Positions 41,383-50,601 of a DNA stretch of 64,000 nt are shown here, one piece after another. The DNA is from an uncultured Mycobacteriaceae bacterium (GTDB lineage: Bacteria; Actinomycetota; Actinomycetes; Mycobacteriales; Mycobacteriaceae), in assembly GCA_902826815.1 (NCBI GenBank), contig CADEGF010000006.1:74070-138069 (forward strand), read 5' to 3'. A program made the translations under genes and the position numbers. The stretch's first letter is position 1. Each line of letters starts with the position of its first letter. The notes below the pieces were generated by a model that was not told the DNA's origin, searched no databases, and was given only the letters and a program-made list of their open reading frames with translations.

Positions 41383-42417
41383 GTGCACAGGGCCACGTTG
41401 CGTGAGGTCGCGGTGATGGCCGGTGTCCATCCGGCCACCGCGTCACGCGCCTTGAACCAACAGACCGAGAGTTTGGTCAATACCGAGACGGCCGCCCGCA
41501 TCAAGAAGATCGCCACCGAGATGGGCTACTCGCCGAACCCGATTGCGCGCAGCCTCAAGACATCTCGATCGGCCAGCATCGGCCTGGTGATCCCGGATCT
41601 GACCAATCCCCTGTTCCCGCCCATCGTGCGAGGGGTCGAGGACGTGCTACGCCCGATCGGCTACAACGCCTGGATCGTCAATACCGACAGCAGGCCCGAC
41701 GTGGAGAAGGCGGCGGTCGAGTCGTTCCGCCAGCGCAACGTCGAGGGCTTCGTGTTCGCGACCGCGCATTTGAATTACCCCCTGTTCGACGAACTTGCCG
41801 CGGCGTCCACGCCGATGGTCTTGGTCAACCGTCGCAGCTCCAGTGCCGACATCCCGTCGGTCACCCCCGATGACGCGGCAGGCGTCGCGATGGCCATGCA
41901 GCATCTCGTCGACCTTGGGCACACCCACATCGTGCATCTCGCGGGACCGCAGGATCTGTCGACCGGCGTCAACAGGCGGCGCGCGTTCGCCTCCAGCCTG
42001 GAGGACCTCCATCTCCCTGCCGAGAGCTCGCGGACGGTGGTCTGCGAGGAATGGTCAGAGCAGGCAGGCGCGAAGGGCATGCGAACACTGCTGGACGCCG
42101 GTCCGGAGTTCACCGCGGTATTGGCGGGTAACGACCTGCTCGCCCTCGGCGTGTACGACGCTCTGTCCGAGCGGGGTATGCGCTGCCCGGATGACATCAG
42201 CGTCGTCGGTTTCAACGACATTCCGTTCATGGACAAGGTCTCACCGCCGATGACGACGGTGCGCATCCCCCACTACGAGATCGGCGCAGAAGCGGCCCGA
42301 TTGTTGCTCGAAGTGCTCCACGACCCGGACCGCCATCCGCGTTCGCTGTTGCTCCCGCTGACGATGGCCATCCGGGCCTCGACCGGCCCCGTGCCCGCAC
42401 ATCGCGTCAACGGCTGA
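41383..42417 (+). CDS. LacI-family transcriptional regulator
   Basis: Regulator of 344 residues. The N-terminal LacI headpiece is present: TLREVAVMAGVHPATASRALN as helix-turn-helix and the hinge NPIARSLKTSRSASIGLVIPDL. The rest is a periplasmic-binding-like effector domain (about 65-335) with NRRSSSADIPSVTPDD and GNDLLALGVYDAL. GTG at 41383 with GAGGAGGGA upstream. It lies at the centre of the ten GCAAnCGnTTGC sites and is the obvious owner of that regulon. The inducer is probably the imported compound or a breakdown product. Confidence 0.9.
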   Translation: MHRATLREVAVMAGVHPATASRALNQQTESLVNTETAARIKKIATEMGYSPNPIARSLKTSRSASIGLVIPDLTNPLFPPIVRGVEDVLRPIGYNAWIVNTDSRPDVEKAAVESFRQRNVEGFVFATAHLNYPLFDELAAASTPMVLVNRRSSSADIPSVTPDDAAGVAMAMQHLVDLGHTHIVHLAGPQDLSTGVNRRRAFASSLEDLHLPAESSRTVVCEEWSEQAGAKGMRTLLDAGPEFTAVLAGNDLLALGVYDALSERGMRCPDDISVVGFNDIPFMDKVSPPMTTVRIPHYEIGAEAARLLLEVLHDPDRHPRSLLLPLTMAIRASTGPVPAHRVNG

Positions 42418-42463
42418 GGGGCCATGCTGCGGTATTGACTTGGGTAGGGCTGCACGGCAGTAT

Positions 42464-42477
42464 TGCAACCGATTGCA
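42464..42477. promoter_or_regulatory. LacI-type operator site 8
   Basis: TGCAACCGATTGCA lies 19 bases upstream of the dehydrogenase ATG at 42496 and would control the dehydrogenase/M24 gene pair. Confidence 0.75.
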
Positions 42478-42495
42478 GTCGAATGGGGAGAGTGA

Positions 42496-43443
42496 ATGGC
42501 AGACAACGAGAACACGACCAGCGTCGGCTGGATCGGGGCCGGTCGGATGGGCTACGCGATGATCGAACGCCTGCTGGACGCCGGTCATGACGTGTCGGTC
42601 TACAACCGGACCCGGTCCAAGGCGGAGCCGCTGGCCGAGCGGGGCGCCAAACTCGTCGACACCCCCGCCCAGTTGGCCGATCGCGAGGTCGTCTTCGTCA
42701 TGGTCGCGGCCTCCGACGACCTCGAGGCCGTCACTGTCGGCGAGGACGGGCTTCTGACCGCCGACGTTTCGCCCCAGATCGTCGTCGACTGCTCTACCGT
42801 CTCGGCTGCCGTCTCGGCGAAGATCCGGGTTCTTGCAGCCGAGCGCGGGACCGCGCTTCTGGCCGCTCCTGTCAGCGGCAATCCGAAGGTCGTCCGGTCG
42901 GGCAAGCTCACGCTGGCGATCTCGGGGCCGCGGGAGTCCTACGACCGCGCCGAGCACCTCCTTCGCCCCCTTGGCCGGGGCGTCACCTACGTCGGTGAGG
43001 ACGAGGTCGCTCGCCTCGTCAAGATCTGCCACAACGTATTCCTCGGCGTGGTCGCGCAGTCCCTCGCCGAGATCACCGTGCTCGCTGAACAGGGCGGCAC
43101 GAGCCGTCAAGCGTTCCTGGAGTTCCTCAACAACTCGGTCATGGGGTCGGTGTTCACCCGGTACAAGTCGCCGGCGTTGGTGAACCTCGACTTCTCGCCA
43201 ACGTTCACCAACGTGTTGTTGCGCAAGGACTTCGACCTCGGACTTGAAGCCGCCCGCGAGCACGGTGTGCCGATGCCCGTAGCGGCGTTGGCCGCCGAGA
43301 TGGTGTCCGCCGCGGTCGGTGCTGGCCACACCAGCGAGGACTTCGCCACCTTGCTGCTCGAACAGGCCCGGCGGTCCGGAGTCGAGCTCGTCTCCGAAAA
43401 TGCTGTCGTCGACGACGGTCTGGGGACCGACTCGAATGGGTGA
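42496..43443 (+). CDS. 3-hydroxyisobutyrate dehydrogenase-family NAD(P) oxidoreductase
   Basis: Beta-hydroxyacid dehydrogenase of 315 residues. The N-terminal Rossmann loop is VGWIGAGRMGYAMIERLL, NADP-type ribose contact YNRTRSKAE follows, substrate-binding AAPVSGNPKV is in the middle and the catalytic Lys lies in RLVKICHNVFLG. It should oxidise a 3-hydroxy acid or reduce a semialdehyde. ATG at 42496 behind operator 8. It overlaps the M24 gene by 8 bases. The family also includes tartronate semialdehyde and imine reductases, so the substrate is open. Confidence 0.85.
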   Translation: MADNENTTSVGWIGAGRMGYAMIERLLDAGHDVSVYNRTRSKAEPLAERGAKLVDTPAQLADREVVFVMVAASDDLEAVTVGEDGLLTADVSPQIVVDCSTVSAAVSAKIRVLAAERGTALLAAPVSGNPKVVRSGKLTLAISGPRESYDRAEHLLRPLGRGVTYVGEDEVARLVKICHNVFLGVVAQSLAEITVLAEQGGTSRQAFLEFLNNSVMGSVFTRYKSPALVNLDFSPTFTNVLLRKDFDLGLEAAREHGVPMPVAALAAEMVSAAVGAGHTSEDFATLLLEQARRSGVELVSENAVVDDGLGTDSNG

Positions 43444-44683
43444 GCCGCGGCCCCTTCCGGCTCCGGGGCACATGGGTGTCGACTACGAAGAACGCGTCGA
43501 CTTCGCCCGGCTCCGCGACTACCGGCTGGGTCGCGCGAAGGCGGCGCTCGAGTCGAGTGAGTGCGGCGCCTTTCTGCTGTTCGACTTTTACAACATCCGC
43601 TACACGACGCAGACGTGGATCGGTGGCGCCCTCGGCGACAAGATGACGCGCTACGCGCTGCTTACCCGCACCGCTGACGACCCATGGCTGTGGGACTTCG
43701 GTTCGGCCGTGCGCCACCACCAGATCTACTCGAACTGGCTGCCCGACGAGAACTGCCGCCCCGGCATGCTCGGGATGCGCGGCGCCGTTGCGCCGTCGGC
43801 CGGCCTGATGGTGTCGGCCATCCGCGAGCTCAAGGGCATCCTCTCCGACGCCGGCCTGGCCGACGCCCCGGTGGGCGTCGACATCGTCGAGCCCCCGTTC
43901 CTGTTCGAGATGCAGCGGCAGGGACTGACGGTTGTGGACTGCCAGCAGCGCATGCTCGACGCGCGGGAGATCAAATCCGCCGACGAGATCATGCTGCTCA
44001 CCCAGGCGGCGGCGATGGTCGACGGTGTCTATCAGGACATCGTCGAGGTCCTCAAGCCCGGTATCCGCGAGAACGAGATCGTGGCGCTGGTGAATCAACG
44101 GCTCTACGCGATGGGCTCCGACCAGGTCGAGGCCGTGAACGCGATCAGCGGCGAACGGTGCAATCCCCATCCGCACAATTTCACCGACCGCTTGATCCGG
44201 CCGGGCGACCAGGCCTTCTTCGACATCATCCACAGCTTCAACGGCTATCGCACGTGCTACTACCGGACGTTCAACGTCGGCAGCGCGACCCCGAGTCAGC
44301 ACGACGCCTACACCAAGGCTCGCGAGTGGATGGACGCCTCCATTGCGATGGTCCGGCCCGGCGTCGGCACCGACGAAGTGGCGGCGGTCTGGCCGAAGGC
44401 AACCGAGTTCGGCTTCGACAATGAGCTCGCCGCCTTCGGGCTGCAGTTCGGCCACGGCCTCGGCCTCGGCCTGCACGAACGCCCGATCATCTCGCGGCTG
44501 AACTCGATGATCGAACCGATCGAGTTGAAGGAGGGCATGGTCTTCGCCCTCGAGACATACTGTCCGGCCTCCGACGGCTACTCGGCCGCGCGCATCGAGG
44601 AAGAGGTGGTGGTGACGGCGGACGGACCCCGGATCCTCACCCTGTTCCCCGCGCAGGACCTCGTCATCGCCAACAAGTACTGA
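43436..44683 (+). CDS. M24-family protein, creatinase-like
   Basis: Pita-bread protein of 415 residues. It has an N-terminal domain with FLLFDFYNIRYTTQTW, and a C-terminal half with AISGERCNPHPHNFTD, the first ligand Asp in QAFFDIIHSFNGY, a Cys where the second metal Asp belongs (GYRTCYYRTF), His in FGHGLGLGLHERP, and Glu in ALETYC and IEEEVVV. The altered ligand set resembles creatinase-type C-N hydrolases more than metallopeptidases. The start is the ATG at 43436, overlapping the dehydrogenase by 8 bases. Likely cleaves a C-N bond in the pathway. Convergent to livF. Confidence 0.75.
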   Translation: MGEPRPLPAPGHMGVDYEERVDFARLRDYRLGRAKAALESSECGAFLLFDFYNIRYTTQTWIGGALGDKMTRYALLTRTADDPWLWDFGSAVRHHQIYSNWLPDENCRPGMLGMRGAVAPSAGLMVSAIRELKGILSDAGLADAPVGVDIVEPPFLFEMQRQGLTVVDCQQRMLDAREIKSADEIMLLTQAAAMVDGVYQDIVEVLKPGIRENEIVALVNQRLYAMGSDQVEAVNAISGERCNPHPHNFTDRLIRPGDQAFFDIIHSFNGYRTCYYRTFNVGSATPSQHDAYTKAREWMDASIAMVRPGVGTDEVAAVWPKATEFGFDNELAAFGLQFGHGLGLGLHERPIISRLNSMIEPIELKEGMVFALETYCPASDGYSAARIEEEVVVTADGPRILTLFPAQDLVIANKY

Positions 44684-44704
44684 CCACTACCCACCCGGGC
44701 GCGG

Positions 44705-45424
44705 TCAGCCCTTCACGCCACCGCCGAAGTACATCTGGCCCAGGTTCGGGTCGGCCAGGATGTCGGCAGCGGGACGCTGGGTGACGACCCGACCGCTTTC
44801 CATCACGATGCCGTCGGTCGCCATCCGCATCCCGAACTTCACATTCTGCTCGACAACCAGGATGGTCTTGCCTGCGTCGCGCATCACCGTCACGGAGTCG
44901 TACACGATGCGCAGTGCTTTCGGGTCGAGACCCAACGACGGCTCGTCCAGCAGGAGTAGCACAGGGTCCAGCATCAGGCAGCGGGCGAACTCGACCATCC
45001 GGCGCTGGCCGCCGGACAGGTTGCCCGCCGTCTCGCGTGGTCGTTCGGCGACGATCGGGAAAAGTTCGGCGACCTGGGCGTAGCGTTTACGCACCAGTGC
45101 CCGGTCCCGTCGGACGATGTACGCGCCGAGCAGCACGTTCTCGCGCACCGTCAGGTTCGCGAACAGGGCATCTGACTGGGGGATCTGGGCCACCCCCAGG
45201 CGCAGGATATCGGCAGGCGAGCACCGGTGGATCGGCTCGCCAGCCAACGTGATCTCACCCTCCCGTGGCTTGAGCAGTCCGCTGATGGTCCGCAGGACCG
45301 TGGACTTGCCCGCGCCGTTGGGGCCGACGATGCACGCGATGCCGCCCTCGGCGACGTCGATGTCCACGCCCTGCAGGACGTCGCCGCCGCCGTAACCCGC
45401 CACCACACCACGCAGCGTCAGCAT
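44705..45424 (-). CDS. livF: branched-chain-type ABC transporter ATPase LivF
   Basis: ATPase of 239 residues. Walker [10 protein letters not shown], signature [15 protein letters not shown], Walker [15 protein letters not shown], and the LivF-type tail [11 protein letters not shown]. It pairs with the LivG domain of the upstream fusion to drive import. Its ATG at 45424 is directly adjacent to the stop of the fusion gene. Last gene of the operon livK-livH-livMG-livF; ends 21 bases from the convergent M24 gene. Confidence 0.9.
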   Translation of the reverse strand: MLTLRGVVAGYGGGDVLQGVDIDVAEGGIACIVGPNGAGKSTVLRTISGLLKPREGEITLAGEPIHRCSPADILRLGVAQIPQSDALFANLTVRENVLLGAYIVRRDRALVRKRYAQVAELFPIVAERPRETAGNLSGGQRRMVEFARCLMLDPVLLLLDEPSLGLDPKALRIVYDSVTVMRDAGKTILVVEQNVKFGMRMATDGIVMESGRVVTQRPAADILADPNLGQMYFGGGVKG

Positions 45425-47263
45425 CTACAGCGCCTTCTCTGGCTCGGGCTCGAGGTCGAAGTTGTCGCCAAGGTAGGCGTCGATCACCGCGGGGTTGGCC
45501 TTGATCTCCCGCGGCGTGCCCGACGCCATCGTCGACCCTCGGCTCAGCACGTGCACCCGTGGGCACAGGTCGAGCACGAAGGGCATGTTGTGCTCGACGA
45601 TCAGGAACGTCTTGCCCAGCGCGTTGAGCTCCCGGATCATCGCGGCCATCCGTTCGATCAGCACCGGGTTGATCCCGCCTGCGGGCTCGTCCAGCAAGAT
45701 GAGCTTCGGGTCGAGCATCAGGATCTGGGCGAGCTCGACGAGCTTGCGCTGGCCGTACGACAGCTCGCGTGCCGGCTGGTCGCGGAAGTCTCGCATGCCT
45801 ACAAATTGCAGGAGTTCCTCGGCATCGCGAGCCTCTTTGCCGCTCACCGCGATGTGGGTGAGCTGCGACCACGAGAAGCTGCGCTGCGGGGCCACGACGT
45901 TCTCCAGCACGGTCATGTCGCCGAAAAGGCGGGTGATCTGGAAGGTGCGTCCGAGCCCGCGGTGTGCACGCGACCACGACGGCAGTCGGTCGATCCGCTG
46001 GCCGTCGAACCAGATCTCACCGGCGTCAGGGGCGATCGTATTGTCGATCAGGTTGAACACGGTGGTCTTGCCCGAGCCGTTCGGGCCGATGAGCCCGGTG
46101 ATCGAACCGTCCGGCACCTCGAACGAGCAGCCGTCTACCGCGACGATGCCGCCGAATCTCTTGGTCAGGCCACTGATCCGGAGCAAGGGGCGGTCCTGGT
46201 CGACCGCACGCTGCTCCCGGGACCCGATCGACAGCTTCGCGAGCGTCGCGCCGTCCGCGATCCGGGCGCCCACCAGCCCGGCCCTTCCCGCGGTCCGTCG
46301 ACGCTGCCACGCCTGCTCGACAGTCGGCAGGATGCCCCGCGGCAACCACATCACGATCGCCATCAGCAGGCCGCCGAACAAATACAACCGCACGTTTCCG
46401 CCGCCGAAATTGTTGTTGGCAACCTCGTTCAACGGTTCGATGAGGAACGCGCCCAACACCGGTCCCCACAACGTCCCGCTGCCGCCGATGAGCACCGACA
46501 ACACGACCTGAACGCTCAGCAGGATGCCGAACATGCCCCGTGGATCGACGAACGTGAGGTAGTAGCCGTAGACGGCGCCCGCCATACCGACGAACACACT
46601 GCTCGCGACGAAACCGATGATCTTGTTGACCGGAAGGTTGATCCCGATGGTCGCGGCCTTGGTCTCGTCGCCACGGATGGCCATCAGCCCCATGCCGAGC
46701 TTGGTGCGACGAATCCACCACGACAGCACCAGCTGAAGCGCGAGCAACAAAACCAAGGAGTAGTAGAACGGCCAGTTCATGATGTCGCGGTCCCACGACG
46801 GCAGCGGCAGGGTGATTCCGCTCGTGCCGTTGGTCACCCCGACCCAGTTGATCGCGATGACGTTGATCAGGAATAGGAACGCGACGGTGATGATGACGAA
46901 GGCCGCACCGCTCGAGCGCAGCGACACCAGCCCCAGCCCTATCGCTACGAGAGCGGTGACCAGCCCGGCGACGGGCACCCACAGCCACGGCGACGGCCCC
47001 TCGATCTTGGCTGCGAGCACCCCGATCGTGTAACCGCCGAGCCCGATGAAGGCGCCTTGACCCAGCGACACGTAGCCGGCGTATCCCATGATGATGTTCA
47101 GGCCGCTCGCGCCGATCGCGAACACCAGCGACAAGATGATCATGTTCTCGTAGTACGCGTCGTCGGAAACGACGGGAAACGCCAGCAGGAATGCGGCAGC
47201 CACCACCAAGACCACGCGGCCCAGCTGGCGCGGCTCGGCCAGCGAACGTAGGAAATCAGTCAC
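45425..47263 (-). CDS. fused LivM permease-LivG ATPase of a branched-chain-type ABC transporter
   Basis: Single polypeptide of 612 residues. Residues about 1-340 form a LivM-type permease with about ten helices (ASGLNIIMGYAGYVSLGQGA is the family signature); a linker of about 40 residues follows; residues about 360-610 form a LivG ATPase with GPNGSGKTT, LSYGQRKLVELAQIL and LILLDEPAGGINP. Fusions of this kind are known but less common than separate genes. The GTG at 47263 overlaps the livH stop by 4 bases (GTGA). The cargo is likely an amide, amino acid or related N-compound, given the regulon. Confidence 0.87.
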   Translation of the reverse strand: MTDFLRSLAEPRQLGRVVLVVAAAFLLAFPVVSDDAYYENMIILSLVFAIGASGLNIIMGYAGYVSLGQGAFIGLGGYTIGVLAAKIEGPSPWLWVPVAGLVTALVAIGLGLVSLRSSGAAFVIITVAFLFLINVIAINWVGVTNGTSGITLPLPSWDRDIMNWPFYYSLVLLLALQLVLSWWIRRTKLGMGLMAIRGDETKAATIGINLPVNKIIGFVASSVFVGMAGAVYGYYLTFVDPRGMFGILLSVQVVLSVLIGGSGTLWGPVLGAFLIEPLNEVANNNFGGGNVRLYLFGGLLMAIVMWLPRGILPTVEQAWQRRRTAGRAGLVGARIADGATLAKLSIGSREQRAVDQDRPLLRISGLTKRFGGIVAVDGCSFEVPDGSITGLIGPNGSGKTTVFNLIDNTIAPDAGEIWFDGQRIDRLPSWSRAHRGLGRTFQITRLFGDMTVLENVVAPQRSFSWSQLTHIAVSGKEARDAEELLQFVGMRDFRDQPARELSYGQRKLVELAQILMLDPKLILLDEPAGGINPVLIERMAAMIRELNALGKTFLIVEHNMPFVLDLCPRVHVLSRGSTMASGTPREIKANPAVIDAYLGDNFDLEPEPEKAL

Positions 47264-48144
47264 AGCGCGCTCGCGTCCTCGCGGCGTCGAGCGCCCATCA
47301 ATCCCTGTGGGCGCAGCAGCAGCACGGCGAACACGATGAGGTAGGGAAAGGCGGTCGCCCACGCCGACGAGACGTAGGCCGACGTGAACGTCTCGGCCAG
47401 CCCGAACAACACCGCGCCGGCAATGGCGCCGTTCAGGCTGCCCAGCCCGCCGAGCACCACGATGGCCAGCAGTCGCGCGATCCACATGTAGTGCGTCCCA
47501 GGGACGAACGTGTACAACACCCCGACGATCGCTCCGCCGGTGCATGCGGCCGCAACACCGAGACCGAATACCACCGCGCTGACCGAGGCGACCTTGATGC
47601 CGACCAGCTCAGCACCGGTCGGGTTGGCTGCCGCCGCCCGGATCGCGCGCCCAAGCCAGGTGCGCGTGAGGATCAGGCCGAGCAGCGCCAGCACCACGAT
47701 GGCGACAACCCCGCCGAAGACCTGAGCCTTCGGAATGTAGAAGCTGCCGATGCGAAGCGACTCGGTGCCGTAAGCCGGCTCGATCGAGGTGGCGTTGTTA
47801 CCCCAGATCACCCCCATCGTGGCCTCGAGCACCAGCGCGAGGCCGAAGGTCAGCAGCACGGTCGAGGCCATCGGCGCCGTTCGGACAGGCCCGATGGCGA
47901 CCTTGTAGATGACCCAGCCCAGCGCGAACGACACCGGGACGATGAGGACTATCGCGAGCATGGGGTCGATCCCCAGCCTCGACCACACCGTGAACGCCAG
48001 GAACGCGCCAAGGATCAGGAACGCGCCGTGGGCGATGTTGATGATCCGCATCACGCCGAAGACGAGTGTCAAGCCGCTCGCGGCCAGCGCGTATACCCCG
48101 CCGACCAGCAGACCCAGTACCAGGTACTGCAGGAAGTCCAGCAT
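47260..48144 (-). CDS. livH: branched-chain-type ABC transporter permease LivH
   Basis: Membrane permease of 294 residues with about eight helices. Signature parts are LLVGGVYALAASGLTLVFGVMRIINIAHGAF and the loop GRAIRAAAANPTGAELVGI. The ATG at 48144 overlaps the livK stop by one base (TGATG). It forms the channel with the LivM half of the fusion protein. Confidence 0.9.
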   Translation of the reverse strand: MLDFLQYLVLGLLVGGVYALAASGLTLVFGVMRIINIAHGAFLILGAFLAFTVWSRLGIDPMLAIVLIVPVSFALGWVIYKVAIGPVRTAPMASTVLLTFGLALVLEATMGVIWGNNATSIEPAYGTESLRIGSFYIPKAQVFGGVVAIVVLALLGLILTRTWLGRAIRAAAANPTGAELVGIKVASVSAVVFGLGVAAACTGGAIVGVLYTFVPGTHYMWIARLLAIVVLGGLGSLNGAIAGAVLFGLAETFTSAYVSSAWATAFPYLIVFAVLLLRPQGLMGARRREDASAL

Positions 48145-49370
48145 CAGACCTTCCCTGGCTCCCATCCCATGACGATGTGGTCGGTGGTAGCGAACTCCTT
48201 CGGCAAGATGTACTCGACCTTTCCGTCCTGCCACTGTCCGGTGAGGAACTCGCCTTGCGGGCGTCCGGCGTCGTCCCAGCTCAAGTCGCCGAGGATGGTC
48301 GAGACGGTGTTGGCGCGCAGCCAGTCGGCCATGGCCAGCTGATCGTCGATGTTGCCGACCTTCTCCACGGCGGCCTGCAGTACCTGGGCGGCACCGTAGG
48401 CGTCAGCCGCATCCTCGGGCGGCAGCCCGCCGAACATCTCCTCGTACTTCTTGACGAACTCCGCGTTGCCCGGCGTCTGTGCCTGGGGGGCGTGGCTGAT
48501 CGCGAAGATGATGCCTTCGGTGTTCTCGGGGCCGATTGCCTTGGCGTACTCGTCGCCAAGGCTCGGGGCCGTCGTCTGGTACAGCCACCTCGGCTTGAAG
48601 TCGGCCTTGAGCATCGACCGGACGAACCCGACGCCGTCGTCGAAGAACGCGCCGTGCACGACGAGATCGGGATTGGCCGACCGCACCTTGCTCACGATCG
48701 TGTCGAAGTTGTTCAGATCCGATTGGTATGTCTCGGCGAACACCGTTGCGACGCCTGCGCCCTCAAGCACCTTGCGGATGCCTTCGACGTTCGGCGTCAC
48801 GAACGGATCATCGATCGTCGGGTACGCGGCGGTCTTGGGCCGGTCGGTCTCGGGAAGAGCCGATATCCACTTGGCGAACCCCTCGCCTTGCTTGTCGGCG
48901 GTGGCCTGCTGGGAGAAGAAGAGGTACTTCATCCCGCGCTCGAAGATCTCGGGAGCACCGCCTGCAGGCTCGATGTAGAGCATCTGGTTCTTCTCCGCGA
49001 CCGTCGACGCGGGCAGGTTCAGCAGTGAGGAGTAGGTGCCGATGAGAAGGTCGACCTTGTCCTTGCTGATCAACGCGTTGTAGTCGGCGACGACGGTGTT
49101 CTGGTTCGACGCGTCGTCCTTGATCACCAACTCGACCTGGCGGCCCAGCAGCCCGCCCTTGGCGTTGACCATCTCCGCCCAGACCTCGTAGCCCTCCTTG
49201 GCGGCCTTGCCTTGCTGGGAGAACTGGCCCGTCAGCGGGATCGAGGCGCCGATCTTGATCGGATCCGCGGTGTCCCCGCCGTCACCTCCGCTGCATGCCG
49301 CAGAGCCCGCAATCAAGAGGCCCGCCATCGCCACCAGCCCAGCCCGGCGCCATCCTGCACGTCCGTTCAC
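48144..49370 (-). CDS. livK: branched-chain-type ABC transporter substrate-binding lipoprotein LivK
   Basis: Binding lipoprotein of 408 residues. The signal peptide ends in the lipobox AGSAAC, then a Gly/Asp linker. The mature part has the periplasmic-binding fold: PIKIGASIPLTGQFSQQGKAAK, NAKGGLLGRQVELVIKDDAS, and DAADAYGAAQVLQAAVEKVG. The real start is the GTG at 49370 with AAGGAGAAG before it; a frame from 49445 is longer but covers the operator. Family ligands include amides, urea, amino acids and aromatic acids. Behind operator 9 (49389-49404). Confidence 0.88.
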   Translation of the reverse strand: MNGRAGWRRAGLVAMAGLLIAGSAACSGGDGGDTADPIKIGASIPLTGQFSQQGKAAKEGYEVWAEMVNAKGGLLGRQVELVIKDDASNQNTVVADYNALISKDKVDLLIGTYSSLLNLPASTVAEKNQMLYIEPAGGAPEIFERGMKYLFFSQQATADKQGEGFAKWISALPETDRPKTAAYPTIDDPFVTPNVEGIRKVLEGAGVATVFAETYQSDLNNFDTIVSKVRSANPDLVVHGAFFDDGVGFVRSMLKADFKPRWLYQTTAPSLGDEYAKAIGPENTEGIIFAISHAPQAQTPGNAEFVKKYEEMFGGLPPEDAADAYGAAQVLQAAVEKVGNIDDQLAMADWLRANTVSTILGDLSWDDAGRPQGEFLTGQWQDGKVEYILPKEFATTDHIVMGWEPGKV

Positions 49371-49388
49371 GGCACTTCTCCTTCCGAT

Positions 49389-49404
49389 CCGCAATCGATT
49401 GCGG
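49389..49404. promoter_or_regulatory. LacI-type operator site 9
   Basis: CCGCAATCGATTGCGG is a perfect 16-base palindrome, the most symmetrical of the set, 18 bases upstream of the livK start codon. It should control the livK-livH-livMG-livF operon. Confidence 0.78.
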
Positions 49405-49476
49405 TACACCGAACTATTGTGATCCGCGCCATATCTGTCAAGCATGTGGTCCTGTTCGCCTTGGCGACGGCCTGGC

Positions 49477-50562
49477 TCAGCCGTCGACCCCCCCGCCGTT
49501 CCCGATCGCTCGCTGGTGGCTGGGCTCGATAGCCGCCGACTGCTGGTCGTCCTGCGCCACCGCGGGCGACTCGCCCCAGCCGCTCGGCGCCGCGTTCACG
49601 ACACCGAACATCTGCGGCGCCTTGGCGTTGACCGTGACCGAAAAGATGTCCGGGCGGTTGTAGTGGCCGGCGAAGTCGTGCCGGAGCTTCATTCTCACGC
49701 CGATGTCCAGGTCCAGATCGGCGTACAGGATCGCCTCCTCGTTGCCCAGTGGGCCCGCGATGATCCTGCTGTCGGGAGCCACGATGACCGAGCCGCCGCA
49801 AAAATCGGGATCGCGGATGACCGCCTCGTCCTTGGCGGACAGCCCCAGCCTCGCGATCGAGTCGTCGTCGATCGTGCCGCACGCGCTGATCACGAACGCC
49901 TTGGACATCTGTGCGAAGGCTCGTGAGTCCACCGCGACCCGGTCACGCATGGGTGTCCCAACGGCCGGGAAGTGGTTGGGCCAGCTCATCACGTGAACGC
50001 GGGAGTACTGCGCGGTCACGGCGAATATCGCCAGCGGGTTGGAGTTCTCGCCGCAGATCAGTGCGCTCGCCGGACCGAACCGGGTGTTGAAGGCGGCGAG
50101 GCTGTCGCCGTCGCCCCCGGTGTGCACCAGCCGCTCACCCACGGTCGGCATGAGCTTGCGCCGCTTCCCGAGCAAGGCGCCATCGGGCCCAAGGAACACC
50201 TGGCTGTTGTACAAGGTGCCCGTCGTGTTCGGGATCTTCTCGCACACCCCCACCACGACGTAGGCCTGCGCATCGGCCGCCGCCTGGGCAAGCTCGCTGA
50301 TCTCCGGGCCAGGGATCTCGACGGCATTCTTGAACAGGTCGACAGACAGCCGGGTGCTGACCTCGCCCGTCCCGGGATGGAAGTGGAACCACACCGGATG
50401 CGCGGGGATGAAGCCTTCGGGGAAGGCGATGATGTCGGCCCCACCCGCCCCGGCCTCGCGGATCAGGGCGCACGCCTTCGCCGTGGACTTCTCGCGGTCG
50501 AGGAACACCGAGCTCGCCTGGACGGCGGCCGCCCTGACCCTCGGGAACTCATCACCACTCAT
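49477..50562 (-). CDS. nitrilase-family carbon-nitrogen hydrolase
   Basis: Nitrilase-branch enzyme of 361 residues. The Glu-Lys-Cys triad is in order: Glu in AFPEGFIPAHP, Lys in GKRRKLMPTVGE and Cys in ALICGENSNPLA. CGENSNP is the nitrilase-type pattern, as opposed to the amidase or NAD-synthetase type. It converts a nitrile to acid plus ammonia. ATG at 50562 after GGAGGTTGGCC-type Shine-Dalgarno; the frame to 50616 would cover operator 10. In the LacI regulon it suggests that the transported compound or an intermediate carries a nitrile or a similar C-N group. Confidence 0.88.
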   Translation of the reverse strand: MSGDEFPRVRAAAVQASSVFLDREKSTAKACALIREAGAGGADIIAFPEGFIPAHPVWFHFHPGTGEVSTRLSVDLFKNAVEIPGPEISELAQAAADAQAYVVVGVCEKIPNTTGTLYNSQVFLGPDGALLGKRRKLMPTVGERLVHTGGDGDSLAAFNTRFGPASALICGENSNPLAIFAVTAQYSRVHVMSWPNHFPAVGTPMRDRVAVDSRAFAQMSKAFVISACGTIDDDSIARLGLSAKDEAVIRDPDFCGGSVIVAPDSRIIAGPLGNEEAILYADLDLDIGVRMKLRHDFAGHYNRPDIFSVTVNAKAPQMFGVVNAAPSGWGESPAVAQDDQQSAAIEPSHQRAIGNGGGVDG

Positions 50563-50601
50563 CGTGGCCAACCTCCAGTCGGGACGCACCTGTAAGAAAG
50601 T

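Noticed and set aside
45227..46876. Long plus-strand frame of 549 codons
   Set aside because: It lies wholly antisense to the livF and livM-livG genes, is rich in Arg, His and Gln and shows no family motif; it is a GC-rich shadow of the minus-strand genes.
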